This document shows positions 17,438-26,201 of a DNA stretch of 64,000 nucleotides, one piece after another. Under the pieces are notes generated by a model. It was given only the letters and a program-made list of their open reading frames with translations. It was not told where the DNA came from and searched no databases. A program made the position numbers and the translations under genes. The stretch covers positions 171,296 through 235,295 of the forward strand of contig NZ_QRHC01000008.1 of assembly GCF_003415655.1 (NCBI RefSeq), read 5' to 3'. Positions within the stretch are counted from its first letter, which is position 1. The number at the start of each line of letters is the position of its first letter. The DNA comes from Vibrio maerlii (lineage in GTDB: Bacteria > Pseudomonadota > Gammaproteobacteria > Enterobacterales > Vibrionaceae).

Positions 17438-17461
17438 AAGGGCAGTAATAATACTGCCCTT
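17438..17461 (-). terminator. Terminator of holD-rimI
   Basis: AAGGGCAGTA and TACTGCCCTT pair perfectly around ATAA; on the minus strand TTTTT follows. It is located 46 nt after the rimI stop. Confidence 0.88.
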
Positions 17462-17506
17462 AAAATTTGTGTGCGGATTATACAGAAATTGCTGTCATTT
17501 CTAAAG

Positions 17507-17947
17507 TTAGAAAAAGAGGTAACTCATGATTATCGCATCCTCTTTACCGCTTTTAGTCGGATAATAGTTGCGGCGACGATCCACTTCATTAAAACCAACC
17601 CATTCGTATAAACCAAATGCTGTCTGATTGCTCTCACGTACTTCTAGCCATGCACTCTCTGCTTTCGCGTTTTGGCATACCTCTAAAAAGTGCTCAATTA
17701 AAGCCTTACCCAAGCCTTTACCTTGTTGAGCTGGATCTACCGCTATATTCAACAAAGTTACTTCGCCAACAATATTCTGGGCATAGAAATAACCAACAAC
17801 TACTTGTTCTAAAGTCAAAACATAGTGACAAGCGCCGCGGCTATTGACGTCCCGAATCATGGATTCTGCCCAAGGGTGAGAATGTGCCGCTTGCTCAATT
17901 CGCCAAACGGCATCGAGATGGTGTGGTGCTAAAGGTTCAAACTGCAT
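17507..17947 (-). CDS. rimI: Ribosomal protein S18 alanine N-acetyltransferase RimI
   Basis: GNAT enzyme that acetylates the N-terminal alanine of ribosomal protein S18 using acetyl-CoA. It has 146 residues. The acetyl-CoA loop QGKGLGKALIEHFL follows VTLLNIAVDP, and WLEVRESNQTAFGLYEWVGF is the usual C-terminal core. It lies 50 nt downstream of holD on the same strand; the holD-rimI pair is conserved across gammaproteobacteria. Confidence 0.93.
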   Translation of the reverse strand: MQFEPLAPHHLDAVWRIEQAAHSHPWAESMIRDVNSRGACHYVLTLEQVVVGYFYAQNIVGEVTLLNIAVDPAQQGKGLGKALIEHFLEVCQNAKAESAWLEVRESNQTAFGLYEWVGFNEVDRRRNYYPTKSGKEDAIIMSYLFF

Positions 17948-17997
17948 GTGAATACGCTTTCGTTGATTCTGCTTTTGTAGAGTTCGCTTTTTACAAT

Positions 17998-18390
17998 CTA
18001 GTTATAGAGACAGATTTGCTGCCAAAGCTCACGCTTGAGTTGATTGTTGCCATCCACTTCTTTCAACAATGGCGAGGTAAGTTTGTTCAGTTCAGCTAGG
18101 GTATCTGCGTTGCTTTCGCTACAACCCGAATACCAAACCCATTTAAGTTGATGCTTGGAAAGCTGAGATAATAGCTCAGGCTCTAAATACATAGCTTGAG
18201 ACAACTCGAGCTTCATACTCTTGAGTACACGCTCAAACATCTCAGCCAACTGACCTTCTGGCTTTTCAGGTGATACAAGCAATAACAAGCAGGTATCTGG
18301 TAGCTCAATGCCAGGTGCTTGATAGTTCTCTAATCTTTCTGGGTGCACCAAATGCCACTCTTGGATACCCATTTCTTGTAGATAGCTCAT
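17998..18390 (-). CDS. holD: DNA polymerase III psi subunit HolD
   Basis: The psi subunit joins the chi subunit and clamp loader and helps connect the replisome to SSB. This 130-residue protein has the typical beginning (YLQEMGIQEWHLVHPERL) and C-terminal half (HQLKWVWYSG). The family is poorly conserved, but length, sequence and linkage to rimI agree. Confidence 0.88.
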   Translation of the reverse strand: MSYLQEMGIQEWHLVHPERLENYQAPGIELPDTCLLLLVSPEKPEGQLAEMFERVLKSMKLELSQAMYLEPELLSQLSKHQLKWVWYSGCSESNADTLAELNKLTSPLLKEVDGNNQLKRELWQQICLYN

Positions 18391-18430
18391 TGCTTACCAA
18401 AATCTGTTGCTTGTTACGGATCGAATAGAA

Positions 18431-18450
18431 AAAGGAGCCGAGGCTCCTTT
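18431..18450 (-). terminator. Terminator of ubiT-yhbS-like transcript
   Basis: AAAGGAGCC and GGCTCCTTT form a 9-bp stem around two bases, followed on the minus strand by TTTTTC. It lies about 88 nt after the GNAT gene stop. Confidence 0.75.
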
Positions 18451-18537
18451 AAAGATAACGCTGATGATAACAAACTCGTAAAGAGAAAGTCATTAGGCAA
18501 AAATAGCAGCTCTGATCGCTTTAGCTTCTCTAGTGAT

Positions 18538-19035
18538 TTAGAGCTCTGAGAACTCAGGCGCGTATTCAATCAAGCCTTGTTGATTGTCGAGTGTGCCTTC
18601 AACCAACTCGATCACACGAAAGACACCTTGAGGTACCTCCCATGGGCAAGTAAAGCGAGCATCATCTTGATAGCCAAACTTGCTGTAGAATTCTGGGTCA
18701 CCCAATACAGCGACAGCTGGATAACCAAAATCTGCCAATGTAGAGTGTGCTTCTTCAATGAGCGCTTTTGCGATGCCTTGGCCTCGATACTCTTCTTTCA
18801 CTGAAATAGGCGCAAGCCCTTGCCAGTTTAAGTGTTCACCATTGAGTGTGACTGGTGAAAACATCACGTGACCAATCACCTCTCCTTCATCAGAACAAGC
18901 TACCAGCGATAGCGTCAACTTTGCGTTCTCACGCAGCTTCATCACTAGGTTCGCTTCGGCTTCCGTTGGGAAAGCAGATTTAACCAAGCGGTCGATGGTC
19001 AGGATGTCGGCTGGTGCCTCAGTTCTAATAAGCAT
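18538..19035 (-). CDS. GNAT acetyltransferase, YhbS-like
   Basis: A 165-residue N-acetyltransferase. The central acetyl-CoA segment reads LAPISVKEEYRGQGIAKALI, followed by AVLGDPEFYSKFGY, typical of YhbS. ATG 19035 is chosen (MLIRTEAPADIL) because GAGG precedes it; a longer reading adds 16 residues. Its start overlaps the end of ubiT by 11 nt, the same arrangement as yhbT-yhbS in E. coli. The substrate is unknown; co-expression with ubiT is conserved but unexplained. Confidence 0.88.
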   Translation of the reverse strand: MLIRTEAPADILTIDRLVKSAFPTEAEANLVMKLRENAKLTLSLVACSDEGEVIGHVMFSPVTLNGEHLNWQGLAPISVKEEYRGQGIAKALIEEAHSTLADFGYPAVAVLGDPEFYSKFGYQDDARFTCPWEVPQGVFRVIELVEGTLDNQQGLIEYAPEFSEL

Positions 19036-19546
19036 GTTTAACCTCACTTTGTGCAGGCTCGGATTGTACTCCTTTATGCACAAAGTCAGCTAGTTGATTC
19101 ATCGCAATTTGAACAGCTTTTGGTAATAAATCTAAATCTACGCTATCCATCAGGTTCTTCACTTCCAAGCCAAGTTCAGTATCACCTTCAATAGATAGTC
19201 GGCGCTGGAAGAACAAGGTGTCCGGATCTTCTTTGCGCCCAGCAATTAATACAAGGTCGTTTAGGTTACCTGCAAAGCTCACATCTTCCTGCACTGGCTT
19301 GTCCGCTACCACGAGCTTTTCACCTTCGTAGCTAATGCACCAGTTGAGGTTTAGATCCTTGATCGAAACCTTAAGCCATTTACCCTCTAAAAATTCAAAG
19401 TCACCGTCTTCAAGTGATTCTTTAAAAACGGTTTTTAGACCTTCAAGCAAGGCTTTTTTTTGTACAGTTTGCGGCAATAGTTGGATTGGAGATCGCAAAA
19501 TTGACGCTGCGTTTTGCACTAAGTGCGCTCGAATCTTGTTAAACAC
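19025..19546 (-). CDS. ubiT: Ubiquinone biosynthesis accessory factor UbiT (SCP2 domain)
   Basis: A lipid-binding SCP2-domain protein (173 residues) needed, with UbiU and UbiV, for O2-independent ubiquinone synthesis in E. coli. The SCP2 core (DGDFEFLEGKWLKVSI, LVLIAGRKEDPDTLFFQRRL, LSIEGDTELGLEVKN) is complete. The start is GTG at 19546 with a weak SD. It is encoded divergently from ubiU-ubiV, as in E. coli, but here a GGDEF-EAL gene lies between. Confidence 0.92.
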   Translation of the reverse strand: MFNKIRAHLVQNAASILRSPIQLLPQTVQKKALLEGLKTVFKESLEDGDFEFLEGKWLKVSIKDLNLNWCISYEGEKLVVADKPVQEDVSFAGNLNDLVLIAGRKEDPDTLFFQRRLSIEGDTELGLEVKNLMDSVDLDLLPKAVQIAMNQLADFVHKGVQSEPAQSEVKHAY

Positions 19547-19756
19547 GTTGTTTATCCGTTACTTTATTGACTGTAGTATTAGGCGATAATAATGGAAGCA
19601 TCGATCTTTTTTCCTGTTGTGTATCAATAAAGCAAACAGTCCAATCGCACTTTTATATCTGAAAGATCACAGTTATAGTTAACTCATCGGACAACACTCG
19701 GTGAAGTTCACCTCCAATCGAGATATCAAAGACATTCCAAGGAGTATGGGTCTCAA

Positions 19757-21805
19757 ATGCCTTCTCAAAATTTAAAACATTGGTTTGAGAAACTGACGGC
19801 TAATAGCCCCTTCTTTTTTGCCATTCTTGATGACAAGCACAACTACAGTATGGTTAACCAACGATACTGCGAAATTGCAGGTCTCAAAGAATCCGACTTG
19901 GTCGGAATGTCGGACAGACAAGTCCTCGGTGAATACTTCTACGAAACACTAAAGCCTTATTACGAACGCACGTTCAAAGGTGAATCTCTAGAAGCCGAAA
20001 TCACTCTCAAAGATCTCAACCTCGATACCAGTTTATACTTCACCCTAACTCCTTTAAGCAACGACGACTCCGATATCCAACAAATCTTATTCCAAGCCGT
20101 CGATACCTCAGAAAAACAGCTACTGATTCGGACACTAGAAGAATCAGAAACTAAACTTTCGACCCTTTCGACCTTGCTTAATGACGGTCTACTATTGGTT
20201 GATGATGACATCATCATTTCAGCCAACCCCGCTGCGGCCAATATTCTTGGTTTCCGAAGCTACAAGGATCTACTAGGTGAAGAACTCAGTAGGCTATTTG
20301 TCGAAGAGACAAGTAAAACGGTCTTCACACAACCTGTCTCATCATTATTGAATGACTCACCGCTCATCTGCTTGACAGGGGCTCGTTGTGGTATCGAGCG
20401 TGTGGTGAAGCTAAAGTCAGAAAGCACAACACTGCTTGGCAGCAACACTCAATTTATTTTGCTGCAAACGACTAATAATGAGACTGTGCCTTCCGTTCCT
20501 GTGACAACGGACAGCCCGCACATCGACACCTTAACTGGTCAATTAAATCGTCAAGGTTTTACCCGCAAGCTGGAGCAATATATCCAAGATGAAACACCAC
20601 TCACGATGTTTTACTTGGATATTGATAACTTTAAGAATATCAATGACTCACTAGGTCACCATGTCGGTGATAAGGTGATAAAAGAAGTCGCTACTAGGCT
20701 TAAGCGCCTGCTACCCACTAAGGCAATCATTGGTCACTTAGGTGGTGATGAGTTTGGTATCATCTTCCCTGATCCTGACCGTGAGCAGTCTAACTTTGAA
20801 GAGCGAGTGGCAGACAAGATTATCTCACTGGTCAATCAACCGTTTGACCTACACCACTTCTCTAAACGACTTGCCTGTTCTATTGGCAGCGTTTGTTTCC
20901 CAGAAGATGGGACCGATGCTCGTATCTTGCTACAAAACGCAGATACGGCAATGTATGAAGCCAAGGATCGCGGCCGCAATCGCCTTATCAAGTTCAATGA
21001 TCAAATGAACAAAGAAGCCCGCATGCGCCTTTGGCTTGAGATTGAACTACAAAAAGCACTGCAACAAAATGGCCTTGAGGTGTGGTACCAACCTAAAGTG
21101 AACGCCCGTGATTTCAGCATCAACGGCGCTGAGGCTTTGGTTCGTTGGAAGCACCCTGTTGAAGGCTATATCAGCCCTGGTGCCTTTATTCCTGTCGCAG
21201 AAAAAGCAGGGCTAATCGAACACCTTGGTCGTGTAGTCATGCGCGATGTATTCTCTACGGTTAAACATTGGAAGAACCAAGGTATTTTACCTGGTCGTGT
21301 CGCTATCAACCTATCACCAGAGCAGTTTGGTAACCCTAGCCTGATCAGCTACATGGAAAAGCTGCTCAAGAGTACAGGTCTTGATCCTAGCTGCATTACT
21401 TTTGAATTAACTGAAACAGCTGTTATGAGCGATAGTGAACATACTCTGCAAATGCTCAAGGCGATCAAAAAACTTGGTTTTGCTCTCTCTATTGATGACT
21501 TTGGTACTGGTTACTCTTCCCTGTCTTACCTAGCGCGATTCCCGCTGGATGAACTCAAGATCGACCGTGCCTTCATCACTAACATTGATGAGTTACCTAA
21601 GCAGGTGACAGTGGTTGAGAACATCATTAACCTTGGTAAGTCATTGAACCTGACTGTTGTAGCTGAAGGCATTGAGACGCACGAACAAGCGACTCTGCTT
21701 TCGAATCTAAACTGTCACTCGATTCAGGGCTTCCACTTCCATCGCCCACAACCTCGTCATGAAGTTGAACAACTCTTAGTCAAGAATCGCCGTCACAAGA
21801 ACTAA
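19757..21805 (+). CDS. PAS-PAS-GGDEF-EAL cyclic-di-GMP protein
   Basis: A 682-residue, apparently cytoplasmic protein without membrane segments. Two PAS-like domains (about 15-115 and 140-225) precede a GGDEF domain (about 256-412) with intact GGDEF at 329-333, and an EAL domain (about 425-670) with EALVRWKHP at 459-467 and DDFGTGYSS at 580-588. Both catalytic signatures look complete; no RxxD inhibitory site is seen before GGDEF. Synthesis, hydrolysis or both of c-di-GMP are possible. It is inserted between ubiT and ubiUV, suggesting redox or oxygen sensing by PAS, which is inference. Signal-binding residues for heme or flavin were not identified. Confidence 0.93.
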   Translation: MPSQNLKHWFEKLTANSPFFFAILDDKHNYSMVNQRYCEIAGLKESDLVGMSDRQVLGEYFYETLKPYYERTFKGESLEAEITLKDLNLDTSLYFTLTPLSNDDSDIQQILFQAVDTSEKQLLIRTLEESETKLSTLSTLLNDGLLLVDDDIIISANPAAANILGFRSYKDLLGEELSRLFVEETSKTVFTQPVSSLLNDSPLICLTGARCGIERVVKLKSESTTLLGSNTQFILLQTTNNETVPSVPVTTDSPHIDTLTGQLNRQGFTRKLEQYIQDETPLTMFYLDIDNFKNINDSLGHHVGDKVIKEVATRLKRLLPTKAIIGHLGGDEFGIIFPDPDREQSNFEERVADKIISLVNQPFDLHHFSKRLACSIGSVCFPEDGTDARILLQNADTAMYEAKDRGRNRLIKFNDQMNKEARMRLWLEIELQKALQQNGLEVWYQPKVNARDFSINGAEALVRWKHPVEGYISPGAFIPVAEKAGLIEHLGRVVMRDVFSTVKHWKNQGILPGRVAINLSPEQFGNPSLISYMEKLLKSTGLDPSCITFELTETAVMSDSEHTLQMLKAIKKLGFALSIDDFGTGYSSLSYLARFPLDELKIDRAFITNIDELPKQVTVVENIINLGKSLNLTVVAEGIETHEQATLLSNLNCHSIQGFHFHRPQPRHEVEQLLVKNRRHKN

Positions 21806-21963
21806 CTGCAATTGAGTACAGATTGTTACTCAGTAAGTTAATGAGTCGTTGAGATTTTTTTGCTACTAGAATGGGTTAATCCCACTCAAACCTGCCTCAC
21901 ATCAAATTTGCCATTCATTATTCTTCATAAAATGCCTGCATTAGAAAACCGACTGGTAATGAC

Positions 21964-22977
21964 ATGGAACTTTTATGCCCTGCGGGTAACTTACCTGCAC
22001 TTAAATCTGCTATCGATTGCGGTGCTGACGCTGTCTATATTGGTTTTAAAGACGATACCAATGCTCGCCATTTTGCAGGCCTTAACTTCACAGGTAAAAA
22101 ACTCGATAAAGCGGTGCAATATGTACACGACCGCAATAAGAAGATTCATGTTGCGCTGAATACCTTTGCTCACCCTGATGGTTTTAATCGCTGGACGAAT
22201 GCTGTAGACCAAGCAGCCGCATTGGGTGTAGACGCTCTGATCGTTGCTGATATTGCTGTGCTCGAGTACGCAGCAAACAAGTACCCTCATATGGAGCTTC
22301 ACCTGTCAGTTCAGGCATCAGCGACCAACGTCGCAGCGATCGATTTCTACCACAAGAATTTCAATGTTAAGCGTGTGGTTCTTCCGCGCGTATTATCTAT
22401 CCATCAGGTAAAACAGCTCTCTCGCAACATCACTAGCGATGTCGACCTAGAAGTGTTTGCGTTTGGCAGCCTTTGTATCATGTCTGAGGGTCGCTGTTAC
22501 TTATCATCTTACATGACGGGTGAATCGCCAAATACAGTCGGTGCTTGTTCTCCGGCGAAATATGTACGCTGGCAAGAGACAGAGCAAGGCCTAGAGTCTC
22601 GCCTAAACGATATTTTGATCGACCGCTACAGTGAAGGCGAGAACGCAGGCTACCCAACGCTATGTAAAGGCCGTTTTGAAGCGACCATCGAAGGTGAAAC
22701 CAAGCGTTATCACGCACTTGAAGAGCCAACCAGCCTTAACACCCTTTCGATGTTACCAGAGCTATTTGCCGCTAATGTAGCCTCGGTGAAGATTGAGGGT
22801 CGTCAACGCAGTCCAGCTTACGTTGAGCAGGTGACGCGAACTTGGCGTGCAGCGATCGACCGCTACCAAGCAAACCCAGAAAACTACCATGTCGATGACG
22901 CTTGGAACGCAGCACTTGCAAACGTATCGGAAGGTACACAAACCACACTCGGTGCATACCACCGTAAATGGCAATAA
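21964..22977 (+). CDS. ubiU: O2-independent ubiquinone biosynthesis protein UbiU
   Basis: A U32-family protein that forms a [4Fe-4S] heterodimer with UbiV and carries out ring hydroxylations of ubiquinone synthesis without oxygen. It has 337 residues; the start ELLCPAGNL is typical of U32. Cysteines at 171, 178, 195 and 234 match the four cluster ligands known in E. coli (169, 176, 193, 232). The gene is followed 17 nt later by ubiV and shares its transcript. Confidence 0.95.
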   Translation: MELLCPAGNLPALKSAIDCGADAVYIGFKDDTNARHFAGLNFTGKKLDKAVQYVHDRNKKIHVALNTFAHPDGFNRWTNAVDQAAALGVDALIVADIAVLEYAANKYPHMELHLSVQASATNVAAIDFYHKNFNVKRVVLPRVLSIHQVKQLSRNITSDVDLEVFAFGSLCIMSEGRCYLSSYMTGESPNTVGACSPAKYVRWQETEQGLESRLNDILIDRYSEGENAGYPTLCKGRFEATIEGETKRYHALEEPTSLNTLSMLPELFAANVASVKIEGRQRSPAYVEQVTRTWRAAIDRYQANPENYHVDDAWNAALANVSEGTQTTLGAYHRKWQ

Positions 22978-22994
22978 TTGAGGAGTTGGAATCC

Positions 22995-23873
22995 ATGAAA
23001 TACGCACTAGGCCCACTACTCTACTTTTGGCCGAAACAAGACGTCGAAGCTTTCTACCAGCAAGCAATGAGCAGCTCTGCAGACATCATCTACCTTGGTG
23101 AGTCAGTCTGTTCAAAGCGTCGTGAAATGAAGCCAAAACACTGGTTTGATATTGCTAAGGAGCTCTCTACTGCAGGCAAGCAAGTCGTATTGTCAACTAT
23201 GGCGCTACTTGAAGCTCCGAGTGAAGTAAGCGTGATGAAGAAGTACATCGACAACGGTGACTTCGCCATCGAAGCAAATGATGTATCCGCAATTCAACTT
23301 GCGTCTGAAAACAAGGTACCGTTTGTTGTTGGCCCAGCAGTGAATACCTACAACGCACACACACTGAACCTATTCTTAAAACAAGGTATGACACGTTGGT
23401 GCATGCCTGTTGAACTATCTCGTGAATGGTTAAGCAATGTAATAAGCCAGTGTGAGGCTCTAGGTATTCGCAATCAGTTTGAAGTGGAAGTGTTCAGCCA
23501 CGGCTATCTACCACTGGCTTATTCTGCTCGCTGCTTTACGGCCCGCGCAGAAAACAAAGCCAAAGACGACTGTGAGACTTGCTGTATCAAGTACCCAACA
23601 GGTCTTAAAGTCAGTAGCCAAGAAAGCCAAGAGGTGTTCAACCTCAATGGTATTCAAACTCAGTCTGGTTACTGTTATAACCTAATCAATGACTTGCCAA
23701 GTATGGAAGGCATTGTGGATGTGGTGCGTTTAAGCCCGCTAGGTGTCGATACCTTCTCTGAGCTTGATAAGTTCAAGTCAAATGAGCAAGGCAATTCTCG
23801 CTTCCCACTAGAAGCTCGTCAATGCAATGGTTACTGGCATCAGATTGCAGGTCTCGATATTAAGAATGTCTAA
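22995..23873 (+). CDS. ubiV: O2-independent ubiquinone biosynthesis protein UbiV
   Basis: Partner of UbiU (292 residues). I chose ATG 22995, preceded by TTGAGGAG; an upstream in-frame ATG at 22968 overlaps ubiU and lacks an SD. C39 and the later C-x12-C-x3-C set (in ARCFTARAENK...DDCETCC) match the cluster ligands described for the E. coli protein. A MITE lies 12 nt after the stop, separating the gene from its terminator. Confidence 0.95.
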   Translation: MKYALGPLLYFWPKQDVEAFYQQAMSSSADIIYLGESVCSKRREMKPKHWFDIAKELSTAGKQVVLSTMALLEAPSEVSVMKKYIDNGDFAIEANDVSAIQLASENKVPFVVGPAVNTYNAHTLNLFLKQGMTRWCMPVELSREWLSNVISQCEALGIRNQFEVEVFSHGYLPLAYSARCFTARAENKAKDDCETCCIKYPTGLKVSSQESQEVFNLNGIQTQSGYCYNLINDLPSMEGIVDVVRLSPLGVDTFSELDKFKSNEQGNSRFPLEARQCNGYWHQIAGLDIKNV

Positions 23874-23885
23874 TTCCTAAGATTA

Positions 23886-24152
23886 GGGTCTGTTGACCTT
23901 TCGAGCTGGTTTTTGCAGCAGTTTGTGGGAAATTTAGGCTTTGATGTGTAGCTAGCCTACATGAGAAGCCGATAACGCAGTAGAAATGAAGCACAAACGC
24001 TGCCCGAAGGGTTCGAACTAGGCGTCCCCGCAAAAATCATTTTATGCTTTGTTAAGGGGTATTTACTTAGAGTGACTAGGCTACACACCCCTTGCCGCGC
24101 CTAAAACGATTTTATCTCGAACAAAATTTAACCTCGAAAGATCAACAGACCC
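23886..24152. mobile_element. 267-bp MITE with 20-bp terminal inverted repeats
   Basis: The left end GGGTCTGTTGACCTTTCGAG (23886-23905) and the inverted right end (24133-24152) differ at one position. The element is flanked by TA on both sides (23884-23885, 24153-24154), the target duplication expected of IS630/Tc1-mariner transposases. It has no coding capacity, so it is non-autonomous. It is inserted between ubiV and the terminator hairpin at 24171. Confidence 0.85.
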
Positions 24153-24170
24153 TAGTTCTTCTAAAATTTA

Positions 24171-24205
24171 AGTTCCTAGTGCACACAAGCACTAGGAACT
24201 TTTTT
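24171..24205 (+). terminator. Terminator of ubiU-ubiV
   Basis: A 12-bp perfect stem (AGTTCCTAGTGC with GCACTAGGAACT), loop ACACAA and T tract on the plus strand. It is now about 300 nt from the ubiV stop because of the MITE. Confidence 0.9.
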
Positions 24206-24207
24206 GA

Positions 24208-25551
24208 TTATGAAGTCGGTGCAACCTTCAAGTCAGTTTCGCTTTCCAGACCTCGCACATCTCTCCAAAGCATAGCCATGACCAACAGACTCAACGCAAT
24301 GTTGGATAATGGGTAGGCTAACCAGATCCCCTCCAATCCATATAGCTTCGGCATGATGTATAGGAAGGGCAATTGAACCGCCATATTACCTATCGTCACG
24401 AATAGTGCTCTTCCACCTTTATTCACTGCTTGATAGTAAGCGCCAGCCACGACCAAGAAGCCATCTAAGAATAAGGCAAACATATGTAGGCGAATCCCCA
24501 ATACCGCTCCTTCTATCAACTCAGGCTCTGAGCTATTGAAGACGGATACAGCCTGGTATGGAAACACGTTAAGCACTACAACGAAAGCAATACCCAAACT
24601 TACTGATGTCACCATAGCAATGCGCAGCAAGGTTTTAATATTCGCTGTATGCTTTGCACCATAGTTATAGCTCACTAATGGTTGCATACCGTTAGCGATC
24701 CCTTCAGCCGTTAGGTAATAGATTGTCACTATGTACCCAAGCACTGCATAAGCTCCCACTAGCATTGCACTGCCGTATTGGGTAAATAGCCCATTGTGTA
24801 ATGCCACCATGATTGAGCCATAGGCATACATGAAGAAGCTCGATACACCGATCATGAATATCTTCGGCAGTACGTCATAGCGGAACTCCAACTTAGCGAT
24901 ACTCAGCCGTACCTTGGCAAAGCGAGAGAAGAAGTAACTCACACCCAAAACGGTAACCACCGCCTGCGCTGCGCCTGTTGCAAGTGCTGCGCCCGTGAGC
25001 TCCCATTGGAATACCACGATAAATAAATAATCTAGCGCGATGTTAATCACCGCACCCACCACCATCAATGCCGTTGCTAGATTTGGACTGTTGTCGTTTC
25101 GTAGTAAAAAAGGAAGAGCAATCGACCCTAAGGTGAATACGCTCGCAAAGATCAAAATATCGAGATACTGCACGCCCAGCTCATAAGCTCGACCTTCTCC
25201 TCCTTGGAGGCTAATAAAAAGCTCGGCATTGAACCACAAAATGACACCGACAATCGGTGCCAGCAGAGCCAATAAAATCAAACCCGTTGTTAATGTTGTG
25301 GTTGCTTGCTCAGTTTTACCCTCACCCTGCTTAATCGATGCTAATGCACCTGTACCGACACCGACCATCATACCGATACCCAAGATAGTACCGATCACCG
25401 GCCACGCCAGATTGATACCGGCCAAACCATCCGCTCCAACGTATTGACCAATGAAAATCCCATCAACGACTTGATAGAGACCATTCACTAGCATTGCTGC
25501 TACCGTCGGAATGGTATAGCGCCAAAATTGTCTTTGGATAGAAACTGTCAT
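24208..25551 (-). CDS. MATE-family multidrug/Na+ efflux transporter
   Basis: A 447-residue inner-membrane antiporter with about twelve hydrophobic helices in two halves. The opening (TIPTVAAMLVNGLYQVVDGIFIGQYVGADGLAGINLAWP in family terms) and the repeat GMQPLVSYNYGAK are typical MATE features. It is transcribed after a MarR gene with a 119-nt gap that contains an operator-like palindrome matching one before marR. It is probably a drug or metabolite exporter derepressed when MarR binds ligand. The substrate is unknown. Confidence 0.92.
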   Translation of the reverse strand: MTVSIQRQFWRYTIPTVAAMLVNGLYQVVDGIFIGQYVGADGLAGINLAWPVIGTILGIGMMVGVGTGALASIKQGEGKTEQATTTLTTGLILLALLAPIVGVILWFNAELFISLQGGEGRAYELGVQYLDILIFASVFTLGSIALPFLLRNDNSPNLATALMVVGAVINIALDYLFIVVFQWELTGAALATGAAQAVVTVLGVSYFFSRFAKVRLSIAKLEFRYDVLPKIFMIGVSSFFMYAYGSIMVALHNGLFTQYGSAMLVGAYAVLGYIVTIYYLTAEGIANGMQPLVSYNYGAKHTANIKTLLRIAMVTSVSLGIAFVVVLNVFPYQAVSVFNSSEPELIEGAVLGIRLHMFALFLDGFLVVAGAYYQAVNKGGRALFVTIGNMAVQLPFLYIMPKLYGLEGIWLAYPLSNIALSLLVMAMLWRDVRGLESETDLKVAPTS

Positions 25552-25612
25552 TACACTCTAACTCAATTTTTGATCTGTCTTTCTGATTTGGCGAACATCA
25601 CCAATCACCAAA

Positions 25613-25635
25613 TTTAGTTATCCAAGCTAACTAAA
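25613..25635. promoter_or_regulatory. MarR operator candidate before the MATE gene
   Basis: TTTAGTTA-TC and GCTAACTAAA are near-symmetric arms around CAA. It differs at four of 23 positions from the site before marR. It lies 62 nt upstream of the MATE start. Confidence 0.65.
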
Positions 25636-25670
25636 TATTCAAAATTTTTATAAGGCTCTTATTAACTGAA

Positions 25671-26081
25671 TTACTTCAGCGCCTTGGCAAGGATCTCCTC
25701 TAACAATTCGAGCTCAGATTTGTTGATTTTGGCTCTCAATTGGGTCGCCATTTGTTGATAAATTTTTAACTCTAAAGTCATACACTGCTCAGCATAAGCC
25801 GTTAGCTTAACCCTCTTTGAACGTGCATCTTCAGGGCACGGCTGAGTTGCCACCAGATCTTTTTTAACGAGTCGTTTCACCATATTGGTTGCAGAAGGCT
25901 TTGACACCTCCATTTCCGATGCTAAATCTGTAATACGCAATGGCTCATTAGCCAACTGAATCACCTTTAGATAGTCGTACTCATTAAAGCTAAGCTGAGC
26001 AAGCACATCTTCCTTAGAGCAAGCTCGCCAATGCTTAGCCGCAAATCGTTCAATATGTTCTAGTGCATTATCTAATTTCAC
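25671..26081 (-). CDS. MarR-family transcriptional regulator
   Basis: A 136-residue winged-helix repressor. The DNA-recognition part reads PLRITDLASEMEVSKPSATNM with the wing VATQPCPEDARSKRVKLT, close to the MarR consensus. It is upstream of the MATE gene on the same strand. A 19-bp inverted repeat (TAGTTAGC-ATA-GCTAACTA) 13 nt before its start suggests autoregulation, and a second copy lies before the MATE gene. Confidence 0.92.
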   Translation of the reverse strand: MKLDNALEHIERFAAKHWRACSKEDVLAQLSFNEYDYLKVIQLANEPLRITDLASEMEVSKPSATNMVKRLVKKDLVATQPCPEDARSKRVKLTAYAEQCMTLELKIYQQMATQLRAKINKSELELLEEILAKALK

Positions 26082-26091
26082 ATTAGCCCTA

Positions 26092-26114
26092 TTTAGTTAG
26101 CATAGCTAACTATA
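26092..26114. promoter_or_regulatory. MarR operator candidate before marR
   Basis: A perfect inverted repeat TAGTTAGC-ATA-GCTAACTA (26094-26112), just upstream of the marR start codon, where binding would block initiation. Confidence 0.65.
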
Positions 26115-26145
26115 ATAATCTTAGATAAAAATATATCAATAAAAA

Positions 26146-26175
26146 AATCCCGCAGCTGAAATCAGCTGCGGGATT
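26146..26175 (-). terminator. Terminator of nlpI
   Basis: AATCCCGCAGCTGA pairs with TCAGCTGCGGGATT; on the minus strand a run of seven Ts follows. It is located 26 nt after the nlpI stop. Confidence 0.92.
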
Positions 26176-26201
26176 CGAGAAACTCAGATTTCTAGGACGA
26201 G

